Part shown: positions 1 to 8,008 of the stretch, piece after piece | Numbering within the stretch: the first letter of the stretch is position 1 | Layout: every line of letters begins with the position of its first letter | NCBI GenBank assembly: GCA_020830965.2 | Contig: JACCFC020000006.1 | Coordinates: 62,001 to 126,000, forward strand | Direction: 5' to 3' | From: Neisseriaceae bacterium TC5R-5 | GTDB lineage: Bacteria > Pseudomonadota > Gammaproteobacteria > Burkholderiales > Chromobacteriaceae | Length of the DNA stretch: 64,000 bases | Notes under the pieces: generated by a model | Database searches by the model: none | What the model was told of the DNA's origin: nothing | The model's input: only the letters and a program-made list of their open reading frames with translations | Translations under genes and position numbers: made by a program

Positions 1-312
1 GATACTGACTTCCCCGCCGATGGCATACTTTTTGCCATCGGGTCCGGTCTGGTAGCTATAGCTGGCAGCGCCACCAGTCAAGCTCCCTCCTGCTGCCAGA
101 TGGGCTTGTTCGTGACGGTGTACCTCAGCATCTCTGGCTTTGAGGGCGGTCACCTGCTGTTGTTGTTCTTCAGTTAAAGGCTTGCCATTACTGGCGGTTT
201 GCGTACTGTTAGATAGTGAGGGGCTAGCAGCATTAGCTGTGCTGTTTGAGGACTGAGTGTTTCGAGTGGCCGCCGGATAGTAGCTATTGCCCGAAATATT
301 AGAAATATTCAT
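1..312 (-). CDS. SprA-type putative metalloprotease, N-terminal part (runs off the window)
   Basis: Reading the minus strand from the ATG at 312 gives 104 uninterrupted codons to the window edge, so only the N-terminal part is visible. The first 40 or so residues are a Ser/Asn/Thr-rich, low-complexity stretch. After it comes KPLTEEQQQQV and a conserved segment with HEQAHLAAGG, which contains an HExxH zinc-metallopeptidase signature, followed by a GPDGKKYAIGGEVSI-like stretch. This arrangement is what I know from the SprA-related putative metalloprotease family. Substrate and location are unknown to me. It is divergent from the thioesterase gene at 428. The remaining C-terminal portion lies outside. 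Confidence 0.75.
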   Translation of the reverse strand, partial: MNISNISGNSYYPAATRNTQSSNSTANAASPSLSNSTQTASNGKPLTEEQQQQVTALKARDAEVHRHEQAHLAAGGSLTGGAASYSYQTGPDGKKYAIGGEVSI

Positions 313-427
313 AAACGCAGCTTGTTAGTGCACTGTATCTAGTCTAGTCGCTATTAATGGATTTTACCTAATCGGTGTGCTGGTCTTATGGCTTGCTGGT
401 AATTGATGACAACGCAGGAGTATGAAC

Positions 428-928
428 ATGGAACAGCAGCTGGAGCAAGGCTGTCAGCGTGAGTTAAGCATGTCGGTACTGATGACGCCCGACATGGCTA
501 ACTTTTCCGGTAATGTACATGGTGGGGTACTGTTAAAGCTATTGGATCAGGTGGCTTATGCCTGTGCCAGTCGCTATGCAGGGTGCTATGTGGTGACCTT
601 GTCGGTTGATCAGGTTCTGTTCAAACAAGCTATTCGGGTGGGGGAACTGGTCACATTCTTGGCTTGTGTCAATCATGTGGGACGTACCTCAATGGAGGTC
701 GGGATCAAGGTAATTGCAGAAGATATTCAGCACCGTTCAGTACGCCATACCAATAGCTGCTATTTCACCATGGTGGCATTTGAGCAGGGTAAAGCGGTAC
801 CGGTGGAGCCTTTATCCCTAGAAACCATAGAGCAAAAACGACGTTTCCGTGGGGCAGAAATCCGCAAAAAAATGCGCATGCAGGCTGAATTAAGTGAAGC
901 GGAGGCGATGTCTTCTGATCCGGAGTAA
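428..928 (+). CDS. Acyl-CoA thioesterase, hotdog fold (YciA/BACH type)
   Basis: Predicted 166-residue cytoplasmic thioesterase that hydrolyses acyl-CoA to free acid and CoA. The segment NFSGNVHGGVLLKLLDQVAYACASRY is the typical active-site region of the acyl-CoA hydrolase hotdog family (the N-x-x-G-x-x-H-G-G signature with the following helix), and the length fits single-domain members. An in-frame ATG lies at 422, but the AGGAG at 416-420 is only one base from it and seven from the ATG at 428, so I prefer 428. The gene stands alone between a divergent metalloprotease gene and the pca operon. Physiological substrate unknown. Confidence 0.85.
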   Translation: MEQQLEQGCQRELSMSVLMTPDMANFSGNVHGGVLLKLLDQVAYACASRYAGCYVVTLSVDQVLFKQAIRVGELVTFLACVNHVGRTSMEVGIKVIAEDIQHRSVRHTNSCYFTMVAFEQGKAVPVEPLSLETIEQKRRFRGAEIRKKMRMQAELSEAEAMSSDPE

Positions 929-945
929 GGACAGCTAAATAGAAT

Positions 946-982
946 GTATGTGAAGAGTATTGTTTAAATACCTCGCAGGTAT
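946..982 (+). promoter_or_regulatory. CatR/BenM-type operator upstream of pcaI
   Basis: ATACCTCGCAGGTAT at 968-982 matches the BenM/CatM recognition pattern ATAC-N7-GTAT exactly. A second, degenerate element with only the right half (GTAT-N7-GTAT) lies at 946-960, its centre 22 bp upstream, about two helical turns. The same motif lies between catR and catB. Inference: the LysR regulator encoded at 4467-5372 also controls pcaIJFD. Confidence 0.6.
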
Positions 983-1051
983 GGAGTTCTTGCTAAGTTA
1001 TTCATCCAGCAAATACTCAAAACAGGAGCTCCTTACGGGGCGAGAGAAAGC

Positions 1052-1738
1052 ATGATTAACAAAACTGTTCCCTCCCTTGACGAGGCGGTGGCTGGCATCT
1101 TTGATGGTGCAACCGTCATGATCGGTGGCTTTGGTACGGCCGGACAGCCGGCTGAGTTGATTGATGCCCTGATTGACCATGGTGCATGTGATCTGACCAT
1201 CGTTAACAATAACGCCGGTAATGGTGAAATTGGCTTGGCGGCTTTGCTGAAGGCTCGTCGCGTCAAAAAAATGATTTGTTCCTTTCCACGGCAGGCGGAT
1301 TCCCAAATATTCGATGCTCTGTATCGTGCTGGCGACATTGAACTGGAACTGGTACCACAAGGTAATCTGGCCGCGCGTATTCAAGCCGCCGGTGCCGGCT
1401 TGGGCGCTATTTTTACTCCCACCGGCTATGGCACTTTGCTGGCGGAAGGTAAAGAAACTCGCGAGATAGATGGCAAGCACTATGTGCTGGAATACCCGAT
1501 CAAGGCCGACTTCGCCTTGATCAAAGCGCTTAAGGGCGATCGCTGGGGTAATCTCATTTATCGTAAAGCCGCACGTAACTTCGGCCCGATTATGGCGACT
1601 GCCGCAGCTATTACCATTGCTCAGGTCAATGAAATTGTCCCCTTGGGTGAATTAGATCCTGAAACCATTGTGACTCCGGGTATTTTTGTGCAGAGCCTGG
1701 TTGCGGTTCCCAGCCTGGCTGTGGCTGCTGTTGCGTAA
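1052..1738 (+). CDS. pcaI: 3-oxoadipate CoA-transferase subunit A
   Basis: Alpha subunit (228 aa) of the succinyl-CoA:3-oxoadipate CoA-transferase, which activates beta-ketoadipate to its CoA ester in the last steps of aromatic degradation. The glycine-rich segment ATVMIGGFGTAGQPAELIDAL near residue 20 and the following TIVNNNAGNGEIGLAALL are typical of CoA-transferase family I alpha subunits. The partner subunit pcaJ starts a few bases downstream, and the thiolase and enol-lactonase follow, so the set reads as one operon. The gene could be confused with scoA of acetoacetate metabolism, but the pcaF/pcaD neighbours settle the assignment. Confidence 0.92.
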   Translation: MINKTVPSLDEAVAGIFDGATVMIGGFGTAGQPAELIDALIDHGACDLTIVNNNAGNGEIGLAALLKARRVKKMICSFPRQADSQIFDALYRAGDIELELVPQGNLAARIQAAGAGLGAIFTPTGYGTLLAEGKETREIDGKHYVLEYPIKADFALIKALKGDRWGNLIYRKAARNFGPIMATAAAITIAQVNEIVPLGELDPETIVTPGIFVQSLVAVPSLAVAAVA

Positions 1739-1753
1739 AGAAAGCTGGTGCAT

Positions 1754-2413
1754 ATGTATAAAAAATTGAATCGTGAGCAGATGGCTCAGCGTGTGGCGTG
1801 TGATATCCCGGAGGGTGCTTATGTCAATCTGGGTATCGGGCTACCGACCAAGGTGGCAAATTATCTGCCTCCAGAGCGTGAAATTTTTCTGCACAGTGAG
1901 AATGGTTTGCTGGGTATGGGGCCAGCTCCAGAGCGTGGTGCGGAAGACGCGGAATTGATTAACGCCGGTAAAGAGCCGGTAACCCTGCTGCCTGGTGGCG
2001 CCTTTTTTCACCATGGTGACTCGTTTGCGATGATGCGCGGCGGGCACCTTGATGTGTGTGTACTGGGTGCTTTTCAAGTCTCAGCCCAAGGTGACTTGGC
2101 AAATTGGCATACTGGCGCACCGGATGCTATTCCAGCGGTAGGCGGGGCGATGGATTTGGCTATCGGCGCTAAAAAAGTGTTTGTGATGATGGAGTATCTG
2201 ACTAAAAGTGGTGAGTGCAAATTAGTGCCGCAGTGCACCTACCCGCTGACGGGTATGCGTTGCGTGGATCGTCTCTATACCGATCTGGCTGTTATCGATA
2301 TGACGCCAGCCGGTTTAGTGGTTGTCGAGATGGTGGACGGTTTGGATTTTGATGAGTTACAGCGCTTGACACCGGTACCGCTGATCTTGGCGGAACAGCC
2401 GATGCCTGCCTGA
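1754..2413 (+). CDS. pcaJ: 3-oxoadipate CoA-transferase subunit B
   Basis: Beta subunit (219 aa) of the 3-oxoadipate CoA-transferase. It carries YVNLGIGLPTKVANYL near the N-terminus and SENGLLGMGPAP around residue 52; the glutamate in the SENG motif is the catalytic residue that forms the CoA thioester intermediate in this family. The start could be the GTG at 1748, but the ATG at 1754 gives the usual MYKKL beginning of the family and I chose it. The gene follows pcaI after a very short gap and precedes pcaF. Confidence 0.92.
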   Translation: MYKKLNREQMAQRVACDIPEGAYVNLGIGLPTKVANYLPPEREIFLHSENGLLGMGPAPERGAEDAELINAGKEPVTLLPGGAFFHHGDSFAMMRGGHLDVCVLGAFQVSAQGDLANWHTGAPDAIPAVGGAMDLAIGAKKVFVMMEYLTKSGECKLVPQCTYPLTGMRCVDRLYTDLAVIDMTPAGLVVVEMVDGLDFDELQRLTPVPLILAEQPMPA

Positions 2414-2429
2414 GAAAAAAAGGATACTA

Positions 2430-3632
2430 ATGGAAAATGCTTATATTTGTGATGCCATTCGTACCCCGTTTGGACGTTATGGCGGTTCCCTGTCCTCGGT
2501 TCGGACCGATGATCTAGGCGCCTTGCCGCTTAAAGCGCTTCTTGAGCGTCACCCTCATGTGGACTGGGAGGCATTAGATGATGTGATTTATGGCTGCGCC
2601 AATCAGGCTGGCGAGGATAACCGCAATGTAGCCCGTATGTCTGCGCTGCTGGCGGGTTTACCGTCAACGGTGCCTGGCAGCACGGTGAATCGTCTGTGTG
2701 GTTCCAGCCTGGATGCGCTAGGCAGCGCAGCGCGTGCGCTTAAGAGTGGTGAAACCGGCTTAATGATTGCCGGTGGTGTCGAAAGCATGAGCCGGGCACC
2801 GTTTGTGATAGCTAAGGCAGATACTGCTTACTCGCGCAGTATGAAGATGGAAGACACCACCATAGGCTGGCGGCTGATCAACCCCTTAATGCGGGCACAA
2901 TATGGTGTTGATTCGATGCCGGAAACGGCCGAGAACGTCGCAGCCGAGTTTAAGGTCAGTCGTGCCGATCAGGATGCCTTTGCTCTACGTAGTCAGTTGC
3001 GTTATGCCGCTGCTGATGAGTCAGGCTATTTTGCTGAGGAGCTCATCGCCGTTAGCCTGCCACAGAAAAAAGGCGAGCCGCTGCTGTTCAGCAAAGACGA
3101 GCACCCGCGCGCCACTTCGCTGGAGACATTGGCCAAACTCAAAGGCGTGGTGCGAGTGGATGGCACTATCACCGCAGGTAATGCCTCTGGTGTGAATGAT
3201 GGTGCTTGTGCATTATTGCTGGCCAATGAGGCTATGGCCGCCCGTTATGGCTTAACGCCGCGTGCACGTGTTATCGCAATGGCGGTTGCCGGCGTGGCAC
3301 CGCGCATTATGGGGTTTGGCCCGGCGCCGGCTATCCGCAAGGTATTGGCTAAAGCAGGGCTCAGTCTGGAGCAGATCGATCTGATTGAGCTTAACGAAGC
3401 ATTTGCCGCCCAAGCGCTGGCGGTAACTCGTGACTTGGGCCTGGCCGATGATGATGCCAGAGTGAACCCCAATGGCGGAGCGATTGCGATTGGTCATCCG
3501 CTGGGTGCTTCTGGCGCGCGTCTGGTGACGACGGCGATGTATCAGTTGGCCCGTTCTGGCGGTCGCTATGCTCTATGCAGTATGTGTATTGGTGTTGGGC
3601 AGGGCATTGCTGTGATTATTGAACGTGTTTAA
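2430..3632 (+). CDS. pcaF: 3-oxoadipyl-CoA thiolase
   Basis: Thiolase of 400 residues that cleaves 3-oxoadipyl-CoA with CoA to succinyl-CoA and acetyl-CoA, the final reaction of the beta-ketoadipate pathway. Visible family marks are VNRLCGSSLDALGSAARAL around residues 84-103, with the nucleophilic cysteine; GGVESMSRAPFV; the NEAFAAQAL motif; GGAIAIGHPLGASGAR with its histidine; and the C-terminal CSMCIGVGQGIAVI with the second cysteine. Length is normal. It lies between pcaJ and pcaD in one operon. A general acetyl-CoA acetyltransferase would look similar, but the context makes the pca role likely. Confidence 0.93.
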   Translation: MENAYICDAIRTPFGRYGGSLSSVRTDDLGALPLKALLERHPHVDWEALDDVIYGCANQAGEDNRNVARMSALLAGLPSTVPGSTVNRLCGSSLDALGSAARALKSGETGLMIAGGVESMSRAPFVIAKADTAYSRSMKMEDTTIGWRLINPLMRAQYGVDSMPETAENVAAEFKVSRADQDAFALRSQLRYAAADESGYFAEELIAVSLPQKKGEPLLFSKDEHPRATSLETLAKLKGVVRVDGTITAGNASGVNDGACALLLANEAMAARYGLTPRARVIAMAVAGVAPRIMGFGPAPAIRKVLAKAGLSLEQIDLIELNEAFAAQALAVTRDLGLADDDARVNPNGGAIAIGHPLGASGARLVTTAMYQLARSGGRYALCSMCIGVGQGIAVIIERV

Positions 3633-3646
3633 TCGGCGGAGGAATC

Positions 3647-4426
3647 ATGCCTTATCTCAATCTTGGTGGTCGACGTCTACATTATTGTCTTGATGGCGTT
3701 GCCAATGCGCCGGTGTTGGTATTGTCTAATTCACTAGGCACCACATTAGCGTTATGGCAGCCACAACTTGCGGCATTAAGCCGTGAGTTTCGAGTGCTGC
3801 GTTATGATACCCGTGGTCATGGTCAATCTGAGCTTGGCTCTGGCGCGGTGACGCTTGCTGCGCTGGGTGAGGAAGTGCTAGCACTGTTGGATGCGCTTGA
3901 TATTGAGCGCGCCCATTTCTGTGGTATCTCCATGGGAGGGCTGATTGGGCAATGGTTGGGGATAAATGCCCCACAACGTTTGCATAAGCTGGTGTTGTGT
4001 AATACCGCTGCTCGTATTGGCAACGAAGAGGCTTGGCGTACACGTGCAGCCTTGGTGCGGAGTAGCGGTATGGCAGAAGTGGCAGCAGGATCAGCCGGGC
4101 GCTGGTTTAGCGGTGACTTCACGACGGCAGAACCAGAAACGGTGGCGGGCATGGTGCAACAACTGCAAGAAGTCTCTCCCGCTGGCTATGCTGCTTGTTG
4201 CGATGCCTTGGCCGAGGCTGATCTGCGAGCAGAACTAGGTAAAGTGCATGCCTCGACGCTGGTAGTTGCTGGTTTGCAGGATGGAGTAACTACGCCAGCC
4301 GAGGCGGATTTTATCGCCAGCCATATCGTTGGGGCGCAACGTGTTGATTTACCTGCGGCCCATTTGTCCAATATTGAAGCCGCCAAACAGTTTAATGCAG
4401 CCATTACGCTGTTTTTGCGTGACTAG
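3647..4426 (+). CDS. pcaD: 3-oxoadipate enol-lactonase
   Basis: Alpha/beta-hydrolase of 259 residues that opens 3-oxoadipate enol-lactone to 3-oxoadipate, joining the catechol branch to the pcaIJF reactions. The nucleophile elbow GISMGG lies near residue 91, DTRGHGQSE near 53, and the catalytic histidine is probably in AAHLSNIE near the C-terminus. A purine-rich GGCGGAGG lies just before the ATG. It is the last gene of pcaIJFD; the next gene, catR, faces it. The usual 260-residue length suggests a stand-alone enzyme, not the PcaCD fusion. Confidence 0.9.
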   Translation: MPYLNLGGRRLHYCLDGVANAPVLVLSNSLGTTLALWQPQLAALSREFRVLRYDTRGHGQSELGSGAVTLAALGEEVLALLDALDIERAHFCGISMGGLIGQWLGINAPQRLHKLVLCNTAARIGNEEAWRTRAALVRSSGMAEVAAGSAGRWFSGDFTTAEPETVAGMVQQLQEVSPAGYAACCDALAEADLRAELGKVHASTLVVAGLQDGVTTPAEADFIASHIVGAQRVDLPAAHLSNIEAAKQFNAAITLFLRD

Positions 4427-4466
4427 ATATTGATCTTGACTCAAGACCGATGATCTTCCGCAGACT

Positions 4467-5372
4467 TTAGTGGCGGATATATTCAATATTATCTTCTTCA
4501 TAAATGCGGTAGATCATTTTGATTAGCAACTCAATTTCTTTGGATTGATCCAATAGGCGGGTGCTGAGAATGATGGGAGAGACCATTTTGCGCTCGCTTA
4601 ATGGCCGGTAACAGATATCTTCACGTTTTAGTTGCTGGACACTGCCCGGCACCAAGGTCAGCCCCTCTGCTGCGGCGACCAGGCTCATTGCCACCTGTAG
4701 GTCGCGTGCGTCATAAATTTTTGTCGGTTCCAGACCATAATCACGAAATCCTGCCAGTACCTGATCGGCAAAATTGGGACTAGGGGCTTGGGGGAAGAAG
4801 ATTAGTGTCTCGTTGAGGATGTCCAGCAAACTCAGTGTGGCCTTACTGGCCAGCGGATGCTCCTGTGGTAGCGCAACAACCAAGGCCTCCTCGCGCAGTA
4901 CGATGCGTCGCACATTCGGGTCTTCATAGCGGATACGGCCAAAGCCAATATCAATTTTCCCCTCCTTCAATGCGCTGATTTGTTCAATAGAACTCATCTC
5001 GTGCAAGCTCAGGGCGATAGTGTTGTGTTCAGCACGAAAGCGCCGGATGATTTTCGGCAACATACCATATAAAGCTGAAGCAACAAAACCAATTGACATG
5101 CTGCGTTTGATGGTGCCAATTCGCTTAGTCATGCTGGCTAATTCACGTGTCTGCGACAGCATTTGCCGGGCATGTGAATAAAAAAACTGTCCAGCTTCCG
5201 TTAATGTCAAGGGGCGCGAGCCTCTTACCAGTAACGAGACACCCAGCTCCTCCTCCAATTGTTGAATCTGACGGCTTAGCGGTGGTTGAGCAATGTGCAG
5301 CCGCTCAGCCGCACGGGTGATGTTGCCTTCTTCTGCGACGGCAACAAAGTAACGCAAGTGGCGTAAATCCAT
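4467..5372 (-). CDS. catR: LysR-family regulator of catechol/benzoate catabolism
   Basis: LysR-type regulator (301 aa) with an N-terminal winged helix (MDLRHLRYFVAVAEEGNITRAAERL and IAQPPLSRQIQQLEEELG) and a periplasmic-binding-protein-like effector domain from about residue 90. The sequence strongly resembles BenM, CatM and CatR, which bind cis,cis-muconate (BenM also benzoate) and activate cat and ben genes. It is divergent from catB and flanked by tandem ATAC-N7-GTAT-type sites, which supports autoregulation plus control of catB. It sits between the pca and cat gene sets and may control both. I use catR by context; calling it benM would be equally defensible. Confidence 0.85.
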   Translation of the reverse strand: MDLRHLRYFVAVAEEGNITRAAERLHIAQPPLSRQIQQLEEELGVSLLVRGSRPLTLTEAGQFFYSHARQMLSQTRELASMTKRIGTIKRSMSIGFVASALYGMLPKIIRRFRAEHNTIALSLHEMSSIEQISALKEGKIDIGFGRIRYEDPNVRRIVLREEALVVALPQEHPLASKATLSLLDILNETLIFFPQAPSPNFADQVLAGFRDYGLEPTKIYDARDLQVAMSLVAAAEGLTLVPGSVQQLKREDICYRPLSERKMVSPIILSTRLLDQSKEIELLIKMIYRIYEEDNIEYIRH

Positions 5373-5376
5373 TTCT

Positions 5377-5413
5377 ATACCTCCTAAGTATAAAAAGCAT
5401 ACTAATTAAGTGT
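5377..5413 (+). promoter_or_regulatory. Tandem CatR/BenM operator between catR and catB
   Basis: ATACCTCCTAAGTAT at 5377-5391 is a perfect ATAC-N7-GTAT dyad, extended by one base pair on each side. A weaker ATAC-N7-GTGT copy lies at 5399-5413. The centres are 22 bp apart, about two helical turns, the layout of recognition and activation sites of LysR regulators such as BenM and CatM. The sites lie only 5 bp from the catR start codon and about 90 bp before catB. Confidence 0.7.
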
Positions 5414-5483
5414 TTGTAGATAATATTTTTGTAATGTTATTGTTGATTTCCAAAATCTACCACTCATTCCAAACCTAGAAAAT

Positions 5484-6593
5484 ATGATTCGCTCAATAGA
5501 AACTATTCTTGCTGATGTGCCTACCATCCGTCCCCATAAACTGTCGATGGCGACGATGAGTATTCAAACGCTAGTGCTAGTACGTATTCTCTGTAACGAT
5601 GGTATCGAGGGCTGGGGGGAGGCGACGACTATTGGCGGTTTGCGTTATGGAGAGGAAAGCCCGGAAAGCGTAAAAATTAATATTGATAGTCATATCGCAC
5701 CGCAGATTATAGGCATGCCTGCCGATCAGGTGGCTGTCATCATGCGCAGAATAGACAGGTCGGTGCAAGGTAATCGTTTCGCCAAGTGTGCGATTGAAAC
5801 TGCCTTACTGGATGCTCAGGCCAAGCGTTTGGGTATTCCGCTGAGTGAGTTACTGGGTGGGCGTTTGTGTGATGCCTTGCCAGTAGCCTGGACCTTGGCC
5901 AGTGGTGATACCAGCAAGGATATTGCTGAGGCAGAACAGATGCTGGAACGACGGCGTCACCGTATTTTCAAACTGAAAATTGGTTTGCGCAGTGTGCAGG
6001 AGGATGTCGCTCATGTATTGGCCATCAAAAAAGCGCTGGGTGATGCGGTGAGTGTGCGTGTAGATGTGAATCAAGCGTGGAGTGAATTGGAAGCCATGAC
6101 CGGTATTGCTGCATTGGAGGCCGGTGGAATCGACTTGATTGAGCAGCCGGTTAAGGCCGAGCAGCCACAGGCGATGGCTAGATTAGCGGATCATTTTAGT
6201 GTGCCTATCATGGCCGACGAAGTTTTGCATGGTCCGGCTAGTGCTTTCGAACTGGCCAAACATCATGCGGCTGATGTTTTTGCGGTGAAGATTGCTCAGT
6301 CTGGCGGTTTGCGCCCGGCTCAGTTGGTTGCGGCGATTGCGCAGTTGTCAGGTGTAGCGTTGTACGGCGGTACCATGTTGGAAGGGCCTGTTGGCACCAT
6401 CGCATCTGCTCAGTTGTTCGCTACTTTTCCAGAGCTGGGCTATGGCACCGAGCTGTTTGGCCCCTTGTTGTTGACTGAAGATATTCTGCTTGAACCCCTG
6501 GTTTACCGCGACTTCATGTTGCAGCTGCCAAGTAAGCCTGGCCTGGGTATCGAGCTGGATCGAGATAAGCTGGCACGTTTACGTCGTCAGTAA
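5484..6593 (+). CDS. catB: Muconate cycloisomerase
   Basis: Enolase-superfamily enzyme of 369 residues that lactonises cis,cis-muconate to muconolactone. After an N-terminal capping domain the barrel carries FKLKIGLR (KxK catalytic lysine motif, near residue 165), VRVDVNQAW, DLIEQP and MADEVLHG, which supply the metal-binding acids, and VFAVKIAQSGG with the second lysine. This matches the muconate-lactonizing subgroup and its usual length. No strong Shine-Dalgarno is seen before the ATG, but the N-terminus aligns with the family. It is the first gene after the CatR operator and is followed by catC. Confidence 0.93.
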   Translation: MIRSIETILADVPTIRPHKLSMATMSIQTLVLVRILCNDGIEGWGEATTIGGLRYGEESPESVKINIDSHIAPQIIGMPADQVAVIMRRIDRSVQGNRFAKCAIETALLDAQAKRLGIPLSELLGGRLCDALPVAWTLASGDTSKDIAEAEQMLERRRHRIFKLKIGLRSVQEDVAHVLAIKKALGDAVSVRVDVNQAWSELEAMTGIAALEAGGIDLIEQPVKAEQPQAMARLADHFSVPIMADEVLHGPASAFELAKHHAADVFAVKIAQSGGLRPAQLVAAIAQLSGVALYGGTMLEGPVGTIASAQLFATFPELGYGTELFGPLLLTEDILLEPLVYRDFMLQLPSKPGLGIELDRDKLARLRRQ

Positions 6594-6620
6594 ATGTTTG
6601 CGACCGAAGGAGAAGAGCGG

Positions 6621-6911
6621 ATGTTATTTCACGTAAGAATGGATGTCAGATTACCGCACGATATGGCGGCCTCAGTAGCAGCTGATTTGAAGCAGGTAGA
6701 AAAAGAGCAGGCGCAAGCTTTGCAGCGTAGTGGAAAGTGGCGCCATTTATGGCGGGTAGCGGGTCAGTATTCAAATGTGAGTATTTTTGATGTGAGTGAT
6801 GCCGAGGAATTGCATCAACTGCTTTCCACGCTGCCCTTGTTCCCTTATATGGCGATACAGGTGCAGCCTTTATGCCGTCACCCTTCTTCAGTACATATCG
6901 ATGACCGTTAA
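6621..6911 (+). CDS. catC: Muconolactone delta-isomerase
   Basis: Small enzyme of 96 residues that moves the double bond of muconolactone to give 3-oxoadipate enol-lactone, the substrate of PcaD. The N-terminus MLFHVRMDVRLPHDM and the core SGKWRHLWRVAGQYSNVSIFDV and LPLFPYM are characteristic of CatC, which is normally 96 residues and forms decamers. An in-frame ATG directly after catB (6594) would add nine residues, but GGAG at 6608-6611 is well placed for the ATG at 6621. It is co-transcribed with catB, with catA downstream. Confidence 0.92.
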   Translation: MLFHVRMDVRLPHDMAASVAADLKQVEKEQAQALQRSGKWRHLWRVAGQYSNVSIFDVSDAEELHQLLSTLPLFPYMAIQVQPLCRHPSSVHIDDR

Positions 6912-6991
6912 TTTTTAGATGTTTAGTGGTGCAAGGCAAGTTGAAATAAAACCCTGATGTTGAAATAGCAATACTCACAAGAGAGGCTGTC

Positions 6992-7912
6992 ATGACACAT
7001 ACAGAAATAGACGCTTTGGTAAAAAGCTTTATTGTTGATACTGCCACAGGCGAGGTAAATCCGCGCGTACAGCAGGTGGTGCTCCGCCTGACCAGTGACC
7101 TTTTCAAGGCCATTGAGGATTTGGATTTACAGCCCAGCGAAGTTTGGAAAGGTCTGGAATATCTGGCTGAAGCAGGGGCAACACATGAGTTGGGCTTACT
7201 GGCTCCTGGTATCGGTTTAGAGCGCTTTATCGATATTCGCCAGGATGAAGCAGAAGCCAAAGCGGGCTTAACCGGTGGTACGCCGCGTACTATTGAGGGG
7301 CCTTTGTATGTGGAGGGCGCACCGCAGAGTAAGGGTTTTGCACGGCTGGATGATGGCAGTGAGAGCGAGCAGGCCGAAGTATTGTTTATGCAGGGAACGG
7401 TGTATGACGAGGATGGGAAACCCTTGCCAGGTGCACGGGTTGAGGTGTGGCATGCCAATCTGATGGGGAATTACTCCTTCTTTGATAAGAGTCAGTCAGC
7501 TTTCAATCTACGTCGAACCATCATTGCCGATGAGCATGGGCGTTATCAGTTCCGCAGCATCATGCCCAGTGGTTATGGCTGTCCGCCACAAGGAACGACA
7601 CAACGTTTATTGACGCAATTAGGTCGCCATGGCCGTCGCCCGGCACATATTCATTTTTTTATTTCCGCCCCTAGTTATCGCAAACTGACTACACAAATCA
7701 ATATCGATGGCGACAAGTATTTGTGGGACGACTTTGCCTTTGCCAGTCGTGAAGGTTTGGTACCAACGGTTAATCGTATTACTTCAGCGGTGGAGCTGGA
7801 TAAGAAGCAACTGAGCAAGCCTTTTGCTTCTATCGACTTCGATTTCCATCTCCATGCTGAATCAGCAGCAGCACCTGTGGCGGAGGTAGAGCGTAAGCGC
7901 GCCGTTGCTTGA
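6992..7912 (+). CDS. catA: Catechol 1,2-dioxygenase
   Basis: Non-haem Fe(III) intradiol dioxygenase of 306 residues that cleaves catechol to cis,cis-muconate. An N-terminal helical linker domain (about residues 1-100) is followed by the beta-sandwich. Iron ligands expected for the family are visible: the tyrosine in NLMGNYSFF, the tyrosine in MPSGYGCPP, and both histidines in RRPAHIHFFISAP. A GAGAGG ribosome-binding site precedes the ATG. The position after catBC and before benABC puts it in one transcriptional direction with both. The 80-base gap to catC holds no clear terminator. Confidence 0.94.
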   Translation: MTHTEIDALVKSFIVDTATGEVNPRVQQVVLRLTSDLFKAIEDLDLQPSEVWKGLEYLAEAGATHELGLLAPGIGLERFIDIRQDEAEAKAGLTGGTPRTIEGPLYVEGAPQSKGFARLDDGSESEQAEVLFMQGTVYDEDGKPLPGARVEVWHANLMGNYSFFDKSQSAFNLRRTIIADEHGRYQFRSIMPSGYGCPPQGTTQRLLTQLGRHGRRPAHIHFFISAPSYRKLTTQINIDGDKYLWDDFAFASREGLVPTVNRITSAVELDKKQLSKPFASIDFDFHLHAESAAAPVAEVERKRAVA

Positions 7913-8008
7913 GTTGTGTGTTGAGTTGTGTTAAGGCGCCTGGTAAGCCAATCAGGTTGTCCTTATCTGTTCGCGTCATTATATAAGTTGATAAAAAGGA
8001 GATTGAGG

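Noticed and set aside
998-1480. Minus-strand ORF of 160 codons antisense to pcaI
   Set aside because: Shadow of the pcaI frame; no family resemblance, and the plus-strand protein is an unambiguous CoA-transferase.
6646-7458. Minus-strand ORF of 270 codons antisense to catC and catA
   Set aside because: It spans two well-identified plus-strand genes and has a Ser/Pro/Thr-rich, non-protein-like composition.
7928-8008. N-terminal extension of BenA from a GTG
   Set aside because: The AAAGGAG and family alignment both point to the ATG at 8009.
7913-8008. CatR-type operator directly before benA
   Set aside because: No ATAC-N7-GTAT match with even one mismatch was found; benABC is probably transcribed from upstream or by another promoter.
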